Origin: Alphaproteobacteria bacterium
GTDB lineage: Bacteria > Pseudomonadota > Alphaproteobacteria > Sphingomonadales > Sphingomonadaceae
Assembly (NCBI GenBank): GCA_028293055.1
Contig: JAQGLD010000187.1
Span: 1 to 5,307 of the forward strand
Reading direction: 5' to 3'
Length of the DNA stretch: 5,307 nt
Part shown: positions 1 to 5,307 of the stretch, in pieces
Layout of the letters: every line of letters starts with the position of its first letter
Numbering within the stretch: position 1 is the stretch's first letter
The notes under the pieces: generated by a model
What the model was told of the DNA's origin: nothing
Seen by the model: only the letters and a program-made list of their open reading frames with translations
Database searches by the model: none
Made by a program: the position numbers and the translations under genes

Positions 1-488
1 ATCTGGGCTGGTGGCTGGCAATACGCCGGTCGAAGGATCCCGCGACCTTCATCGTCCTGTTCGAGGATTCGGCCGCGATGTTCGGCCTGGTCGTCGCGGC
101 GATCGGCATCACATTGAGCGTGACGACCGGCGATCCGCGCTGGGACGGCGTCGCTTCGGTCGTGATCGGTCTGGCGCTGGCGGGCGTGGCGTTCGTGCTC
201 GCGCGCGAATCGAAGGATTTGCTGATCGGCGAGGCGGCCGATCCGGTGATGGTGAAGGCGGTCTATGCGGCGATCGACGGCCGGCCCGAGGTCAGCGGGA
301 TCAACGAGATCACCACCGTCCATATCGGGCCGGAGAACATCTTCCTGGGCTTGTCGGTCGATTTCGTCGATGCGGTGCCGGTGGGCCGGATCGAGGCAAT
401 GATCGCCGAGGCGGAGACCGAACTGCGCACCCGCTGGCCCGCGATTCGGGCGATATATATAAAGCCGCAGGCGAAGCAGGGGCCGTGA
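1..488 (+). CDS. Cation diffusion facilitator transporter, SLC30A9/ZnT9-like, C-terminal part
   Basis: This is the 3' end of a gene that starts before the window; the frame is open from base 3 and gives 161 residues before the TGA. CDF proteins export divalent cations such as Zn, Fe, Co or Mn from the cytoplasm through the inner membrane, usually by proton exchange. The visible part starts in the loop before transmembrane helix 5 (RRSKDPATFIVLFEDSAAMFG), crosses the membrane there, and crosses again with the helix 6 region (WDGVASVVIGLALAGVAFVL). The cytoplasmic C-terminal domain follows (about residue 80 onward, with AVYAAIDGRPEVSGINEI). The FEDSAA signature and the GDPRWDGVAS loop resemble the ZnT9-type branch. 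The His of the canonical helix 5 HxxxD site appears to be Val here, so the metal cannot be assigned. Family is fairly certain; substrate is unknown. An internal ATG at 78 is not the start, since homology-like sequence continues upstream of it. Confidence 0.85.
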   Translation, partial: LGWWLAIRRSKDPATFIVLFEDSAAMFGLVVAAIGITLSVTTGDPRWDGVASVVIGLALAGVAFVLARESKDLLIGEAADPVMVKAVYAAIDGRPEVSGINEITTVHIGPENIFLGLSVDFVDAVPVGRIEAMIAEAETELRTRWPAIRAIYIKPQAKQGP

Positions 489-603
489 GCGGGGCGATGC
501 TGAAGATCACGGCCACAGGATTGGACTGGATCGCGAACGCAACGAACAGAGGGGCGCCTGTCCTTTCAAGGCAATCGGGTGACCGGCGTAACCTATCCCG
601 TTT

Positions 604-723
604 TTCGTCATCCCGATGAAAATCGGGATCCAGACGCGCTGAGGGGGAGATGATATACCGGGCTGCCGGCGCGTAGGCCTCGTCGTTGCGTGTCTGGATC
701 CCGATTTTCATCGGGATGACGAA
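604..723. repeat. REP/BIME-like nested inverted repeat pair
   Basis: Bases 604-635 and 692-723 are perfect reverse complements over 32 bases, separated by 56 bases. Each arm is itself a palindrome: ATCCCGAT, a four-base loop (GAAA in the left arm, TTTC in the right) and ATCGGGAT, at 610-629 and 698-717. A transcript could therefore form two short 8-bp hairpins or one 32-bp hairpin. From memory, close variants of the core (GTCATCCCG, GAAA, CGGGATCCAG) are dispersed in many proteobacterial intergenic regions, so this looks like two REP units in opposite orientation (a BIME), the kind moved by RAYT transposases. No transposase is in the window. It sits after the transporter gene and could also end its transcription or stabilise its mRNA 3' end, but no T tract follows either arm. 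The rest of 489-765 shows no supportable gene. Confidence 0.8.
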
Positions 724-765
724 CTTTGGCTGGCCGATCAGCCTTCCGCCCATTAGCCTAACGCC

Positions 766-1169
766 ATGTCTCCGAAGCACATCAGCGCGCTAACGGCGCT
801 CCTGCTGTTTCGCGAAAGTGCAGATTCTGCTGCTGAAGAAGGCCCTGTTGTGGATTGGGGATGCAGCGATATCGTTGCGATTGGACGAGTGAAGACCGTC
901 GCTTATACCGACATGAGCGGCGATGAAGACTTGCTGGTCACGGCCGCTTCGACACGCAGATTTCGATAAAGCGGCTAGTGCACGGGCGTGAGGCGCGGCG
1001 AACGCTACCGGCGAGCCGGATTGCGCATCGCCAGCTAAGGTCCGATCGTGACTTCTTGTTGGTATTGATTCGTTCTACGGGAAGCGAAGCATACACCATA
1101 CGCTCCGCCGCGCTTTGGAGAGGAACGCCTCGGCCGGTTTTAGCGGCGGAGTGTTCACCAACTCCATAG
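766..1169 (+). pseudogene. Frameshifted gene for a small, possibly exported protein of unknown function
   Basis: Two short reading frames, 766-969 and the frame ending in TAG at 1167-1169, read as one protein if a single G is restored in the CTGGTCAC stretch at 934-941. The joined product is about 134 residues: 57 from the first frame (to DEDLL), then GHGRFDTQISIKRLVHGREA and onward to AAECSPTP. The second frame stays protein-like well upstream of its first ATG, which supports the join. The N terminus (MSPKHISALTALLLF) looks like a weak signal peptide, with a possible cut after SAA at residue 23. Cys33 and a Cys near the C terminus could pair. I do not recognise a named family. No clear Shine-Dalgarno sequence precedes the ATG, so the start is uncertain. 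The break may be a true mutation or a sequencing slip in a G run. The gene converges on the minus-strand gene that follows, with only six bases between stop codons. Confidence 0.55.
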
Positions 1170-1186
1170 CGCCGCTCAAAACGGCC
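1132..1186. terminator. Hairpin across convergent gene ends, possible bidirectional terminator
   Basis: The arms at 1132-1148 (GGCCGGTTTTAGCGGCG) and 1170-1186 (CGCCGCTCAAAACGGCC) pair over their whole length except for one bulged base on each side. The 21-base loop can form a small inner stem (GAGT at 1149-1152 with ACTC at 1161-1164). The structure contains both stop codons of the two facing genes, so each transcript would carry it at its end. There is no clean U run after the stem on either strand; the only T or A runs lie inside the arms. A terminator or mRNA 3'-end protector is inferred from position and symmetry only. Confidence 0.4.
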
Positions 1187-1517
1187 CGTGCGGATACACC
1201 CGCGTATCGATGATCGCCTGCAGCGCCGAGATCCGCCGGTCATAAGCCTGCCCCAGGCACACCACATTCCCCCGGCACGTCCGCCGATTCGCGAGCCACT
1301 TCGCTTGATCGCGCTTCAGTACGTCGCGGCCCCCCATCGGCACGAAGCGCAGGTCGAGCGCGTAGAGCGTCGCCATGCGGACGTCGCGGTCGTTCAGGGT
1401 GCGGACGCGGCAGACCGTACGTTCGTCCTGCTGCGCGGCCTTGGCGCAGTCGAAGCTGGCGGCCGACGCGGTGCCGGCGGTTGACAGCAAGGCGAGCATG
1501 ATGATCAGGCGGGGCAT
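1176..1517 (-). CDS. Secreted DUF1311/LprI-type small cysteine protein
   Basis: The 113-residue product has a good Sec signal peptide: MPRLIIMLALLSTAGTASA, with a likely cut after Ala19. The mature part is about 94 residues with four cysteines (24, 36, 81, 87), fitting two disulfides in the periplasm. The pattern ASFDCAKA, then a Cys about 12 residues on, a central helical stretch, KRDQAKWLANRRTC and CLGQAYDRRISAL matches the DUF1311/lysozyme-inhibitor LprI family as I remember it. Some members inhibit host or competitor lysozyme; many have no known role, so I do not assign inhibition. The start is supported by AGAGAGG on the minus strand (1526-1532), eight bases before the ATG. The gene is divergent from the ribosomal operon and convergent with the broken gene on its other side. 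The family call is good; the function is open. Confidence 0.8.
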   Translation of the reverse strand: MPRLIIMLALLSTAGTASAASFDCAKAAQQDERTVCRVRTLNDRDVRMATLYALDLRFVPMGGRDVLKRDQAKWLANRRTCRGNVVCLGQAYDRRISALQAIIDTRVYPHGPF

Positions 1518-1522
1518 GAGCG

Positions 1523-1540
1523 GATCCTCTCTTCAGGATC
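1523..1540 (-). promoter_or_regulatory. Small hairpin overlapping the LprI-type gene's ribosome binding site
   Basis: GATCCT (1523-1528) and AGGATC (1535-1540) are perfect inverted repeats around a six-base loop. In the minus-strand mRNA the stem and loop contain the AGAGAGG ribosome binding site, so folding could lower translation of the secreted protein gene. The stem is only 6 bp and may be chance. Confidence 0.25.
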
Positions 1541-1584
1541 GAGGAACCGTCGCCGACAACGCCGGTTCCCGCCCAAGAGTCCCG

Positions 1585-1613
1585 TTGACCCGTTCCGACT
1601 CCTGCCCTATAGG
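1585..1613 (+). promoter_or_regulatory. Sigma70-type promoter of the str operon with GC-rich discriminator
   Basis: TTGACC (1585-1590) and TATAGG (1608-1613) are separated by exactly 17 bases, close to the housekeeping consensus. The next bases, CGCGCC (1614-1619), form a very GC-rich discriminator before a start expected near 1620. GC-rich discriminators are typical of stable RNA and ribosomal-protein promoters inhibited by ppGpp, so stringent control is a fair inference. No other good promoter is visible between the minus-strand gene and rpsL. The transcript would have a leader of about 178 nt. Confidence 0.65.
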
Positions 1614-1679
1614 CGCGCCCTGCTCGTGGGCGGTTTGCGTCTGCGGGCTGAGCTTGAACATTGCTGACGCGTGAGAAGG

Positions 1680-1750
1680 CCCGGGAGGTCGGTTCAGACC
1701 GCCGGGGTCTTTGTGCATTTCCGCTGGTCCGGTTTTCGGGCACGCGAAAA
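1680..1750 (+). promoter_or_regulatory. Structured rpsL leader with alternative hairpins
   Basis: In the predicted 5' leader, CCCGG (1680-1684) plus GGTC (1687-1690) pair with GACC (1697-1700) plus CCGGG (1702-1706) around the loop GGTTCA. The same GACC can instead pair with a second GGTC (1706-1709), so the two folds exclude each other. The second fold is followed by TTT only, too short for a sure terminator. A further hairpin pairs TTTTCG (1733-1738) with CGAAAA (1745-1750). This may be a site for autogenous control or attenuation of the operon, but this is inferred from structure alone. The remaining leader bases up to 1797 hold only the rpsL ribosome binding site. Confidence 0.35.
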
Positions 1751-1797
1751 GGCGATTCGGGCATCGGTAAAGTAACTCCTTAGAGGTGAAGGGCTTC

Positions 1798-2169
1798 ATG
1801 CCAACGATCAATCAGCTGATCCGCAAGGGTCGCGAGCCGCAGAAAGAGCGAACGAAAGTTCCCGCCATGGAGGCGAACCCGCAGAAGCGCGGCGATTGCA
1901 CACGTGTCTATACGACGACCCCGAAGAAGCCGAACTCGGCGCTGCGCAAGTTTGCGAAGGTTCGCCTGACCAACAGCCGCGAAGTGATCAGCTACATCCC
2001 GGGCGAAGGCCATAATCTTCAGGAGCACTCGGTGGTCCTGATCCGCGGCGGCCGTGTTCGCGATCTTCCCGGTGTGCGTTACCACGTCCTGCGCGGCGTG
2101 CTCGACACACAGGGCGTCAAGGACCGCAAGCAGAGCCGTTCGAAGTACGGCGCGAAGCGTCCGAAGTAA
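1798..2169 (+). CDS. rpsL: Small-subunit ribosomal protein S12
   Basis: S12 sits at the decoding centre of the 30S subunit and sets translation accuracy. The 123-residue product has the family's usual length and its hallmark stretches: [19 protein letters not shown] (37-51), [10 protein letters not shown] (69-78), [13 protein letters not shown] (84-96) and KYGAKRPK at the C terminus. Lys43 and Lys44 are intact, and Asp89, the usual methylthiolation site, is present. Residue 88 is Arg (codon CGC at 2059-2061) where E. coli has Lys, a change known to give streptomycin resistance. Residue 33 is Asp where E. coli has Val. An in-frame GTG at 1786 could extend the protein by four residues, but the ATG at 1798 gives the conserved MPTINQL start and lies behind AGAGG (1782-1786) and AAGGG (1789-1793). 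It is the first gene of the operon; rpsG starts 12 bases after its stop codon. Confidence 0.98.
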   Translation: MPTINQLIRKGREPQKERTKVPAMEANPQKRGDCTRVYTTTPKKPNSALRKFAKVRLTNSREVISYIPGEGHNLQEHSVVLIRGGRVRDLPGVRYHVLRGVLDTQGVKDRKQSRSKYGAKRPK

Positions 2170-2181
2170 GGATAGAAGAAA

Positions 2182-2652
2182 ATGGCACGTCGTCGTCGCC
2201 CAGAGAAGCGCGAAATTCTCCCCGATCCGAAGTTCGGAGATGTCATTCTCTCGAAGTTCATGAACTCCGTCATGCTCGACGGTAAGAAGTCCACCGCCGA
2301 AGGCATCGTCTACGGTGCTCTGGAAACCGTCGAAGCCCGCGCCAAGCGCGAGCCGATCGGCGTGTTCCATGACGCGCTGAACAACGTGAAGCCGGGCATC
2401 GAAGTCCGCAGCCGCCGCGTCGGCGGTGCCACCTATCAGGTGCCGGTCGAGGTTCGTCCCGATCGTTCGCAGGCTTTGGCCATCCGCTGGCTGATCTCGG
2501 CCGCGCGTTCGCGTTCGGAAAGCACCATGGCGGCCCGCCTGTCGGGCGAGCTGCTGGATGCGTCGAACAATCGCGGCAATGCGGTCAAGAAGCGTGAAGA
2601 CACGCATCGCATGGCCGAAGCGAACCGCGCCTTCTCGCATTACCGCTGGTAA
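2182..2652 (+). CDS. rpsG: Small-subunit ribosomal protein S7
   Basis: S7 is a primary binder of the 3' domain of 16S rRNA; it starts assembly of the 30S head and lies near the E-site and mRNA exit. The product has 156 residues, the normal bacterial length. Visible family stretches include [10 protein letters not shown], the basic N-terminal arm, DPKFGD (15-20), [13 protein letters not shown] (28-40), [18 protein letters not shown] (76-93) and, near the end, [21 protein letters not shown]. The ribosome binding site AAGGA (2168-2172) overlaps the rpsL stop codon and sits nine bases before the ATG, so translation of the two genes is probably coupled. In E. coli S7 represses the str operon through the rpsL-rpsG junction. 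Here that junction is only 12 bases, too short for the E. coli type of structure, so any feedback site would have to lie elsewhere. Confidence 0.98.
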   Translation: MARRRRPEKREILPDPKFGDVILSKFMNSVMLDGKKSTAEGIVYGALETVEARAKREPIGVFHDALNNVKPGIEVRSRRVGGATYQVPVEVRPDRSQALAIRWLISAARSRSESTMAARLSGELLDASNNRGNAVKKREDTHRMAEANRAFSHYRW

Positions 2653-2690
2653 TCGCGGCGCGTTGAAGCGTCTCTGCTAATCCCCATATC

Positions 2691-2721
2691 GCCGGGAGCG
2701 GACCAGGGTCCGTCTCCCGGC
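2691..2721 (+). promoter_or_regulatory. Intercistronic hairpin between rpsG and fusA
   Basis: GCCGGGAG (2691-2698) plus CGGAC (2699-2703) pair with GTCCG (2708-2712) plus CTCCCGGC (2714-2721) around the loop CAGG. The result is a 13-bp GC-rich stem with a single bulged T (2713). No T run follows, so simple termination is unlikely. It lies just before the fusA ribosome binding site (GGAG, 2725-2728). Possible roles are an RNA-stability element, a partial attenuator that lowers fusA and tuf relative to the ribosomal proteins, or a protein-binding feedback site. The structure is clear in sequence; its role is inferred. Confidence 0.6.
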
Positions 2722-2737
2722 ATCGGAGTTCAAGATC

Positions 2738-4813
<2,076 letters not shown>

Positions 4814-4860
4814 GCAGCCTGAGAATTTGAATCTAAACAGAAACACGAGGGTTTAGGAAA

Positions 4861-5307
4861 ATGGCGAAAGCTAAATTTCAGCGGAACAAGCCGCACTGCA
4901 ACATCGGCACCATCGGCCATGTCGACCATGGCAAGACGTCGCTGACGGCGGCGATCACCAAGGTTCTCGCCGAGACCGGCGGCGCCACCTACACCAGCTA
5001 CGCGAACATCGATAAGGCTCCGGAGGAGCGCGAGCGCGGAATCACCATCTCGACGGCGCACGTCGAGTATGAGACCGAGGCTCGCCACTACGCCCACGTC
5101 GATTGCCCGGGTCACGCCGATTATGTGAAGAACATGATCACCGGCGCAGCGCAGATGGACGGCGCGATCCTGGTCGTGTCGGCCGCCGATGGCCCGATGC
5201 CGCAGACCAAGGAGCACATCCTGCTCGCCCGCCAGGTCGGCGTTCCCTCGATCGTCGTCTACATGAACAAGGTCGACCAGGTCGACGACGAGGAGCTCAT
5301 CGAGCTC
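4861..5307 (+). CDS. tuf: Translation elongation factor Tu, N-terminal part
   Basis: EF-Tu is the GTPase that brings aminoacyl-tRNA to the ribosomal A site. The window ends after 149 codons with the frame still open, out of about 395 expected, so only part of the GTPase domain is seen. It contains G1 GHVDHGKT (19-26), switch I with [12 protein letters not shown] (53-64), G3 DCPGH (81-85) and G4 NKVD (136-139). His85, the residue that activates the catalytic water, is present. G5, domains II and III lie beyond the window. The start [20 protein letters not shown] fits the family. GAGGG (4847-4851) is the likely ribosome binding site, nine bases before the ATG; AGGA (4855-4858) is too close. The gap to fusA is unusually AT-rich for this window. 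Alphaproteobacterial gene order suggests rpsJ and the S10 operon follow. Confidence 0.97.
   Translation, partial: MAKAKFQRNKPHCNIGTIGHVDHGKTSLTAAITKVLAETGGATYTSYANIDKAPEERERGITISTAHVEYETEARHYAHVDCPGHADYVKNMITGAAQMDGAILVVSAADGPMPQTKEHILLARQVGVPSIVVYMNKVDQVDDEELIEL

Noticed and set aside
11..619. A 202-codon plus-strand frame overlapping the transporter
   Set aside because: It is Arg/Gly/Asp-rich shadow translation of the transporter gene, which has clear family likeness in another frame.
310..780. A 156-codon minus-strand open frame through the inverted repeat
   Set aside because: It overlaps the transporter end and reads through the palindrome. Its VIPMKIGIQTRNDE segment is what the repeat encodes by chance.
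1607..1612. CTATAG as a -10 box for the minus-strand gene as well
   Set aside because: The hexamer is a palindrome, but no -35-like sequence lies at a suitable distance on the minus strand.
1240..1764. A 174-codon minus-strand frame overlapping the LprI-type gene and the rpsL promoter region
   Set aside because: It covers the promoter and leader, and its composition is that of a frame shadow. The 1176-1517 frame has a signal peptide and family cysteines.
1786..1797. GTG at 1786 as the rpsL start
   Set aside because: It would add MKGF before the conserved MPTINQL and would lie inside the ribosome binding site of the ATG at 1798.
1787..1798. Short palindrome TGAAGGGCTTCA at the rpsL start codon
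   Set aside because: It gives only a 4-bp stem with a 4-base loop, too weak to support a regulatory claim.
1780..2640. A 286-codon minus-strand open frame opposite rpsL and rpsG
   Set aside because: It is antisense to two highly conserved ribosomal genes, with low-complexity composition and no family likeness.

Overview
The window comes from a GC-rich alphaproteobacterium, most likely a sphingomonad (Sphingomonas or a close relative). I base this on protein-level resemblance recalled for S12 and EF-Tu (for example the EF-Tu start with [20 protein letters not shown]), the high G+C codon use, and the gene order rpsL-rpsG-fusA-tuf. No database search was possible.

Left part (1-1517), accessory genes. 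The window opens inside the 3' end of a cation diffusion facilitator (CDF) transporter gene of the SLC30A9/ZnT9-like type (1-488). After it comes a spacer holding a striking nested palindrome: two perfect 32-base inverted arms (604-635 and 692-723), each containing its own 8-bp hairpin with a GAAA/TTTC loop. This is best read as a REP/BIME-like mobile palindrome pair. Next is a probably broken gene (766-1169) for a small, perhaps exported protein of unknown function. Its two halves lie in different frames and join into one plausible 134-residue protein if one G is restored near 936. Facing it is a gene on the minus strand (1176-1517) for a small secreted four-cysteine protein of the DUF1311/LprI type. 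A 17-bp imperfect stem (1132-1186) spans the two convergent stop codons.

Right part (1541-5307), the str operon. A strong-looking sigma70-type promoter with a GC-rich discriminator (1585-1613) drives a leader of about 178 nt with mutually exclusive hairpins. Then come rpsL (S12), rpsG (S7), fusA (EF-G) and the first 149 codons of tuf (EF-Tu), which runs off the window. These proteins make and run the ribosome's decoding and translocation machinery: S12 and S7 are small-subunit proteins, EF-Tu delivers aminoacyl-tRNA and EF-G drives translocation. A 13-bp hairpin lies between rpsG and fusA.

The most notable single residue is Arg88 in S12, where E. coli has Lys. Lys-to-Arg at this site is a classical streptomycin-resistance change and fits the reported natural streptomycin resistance of sphingomonads. 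I see no new defence, mobile or biosynthetic system here. The points of interest are the palindromes, the frameshifted gene and the leader and intercistronic RNA structures.
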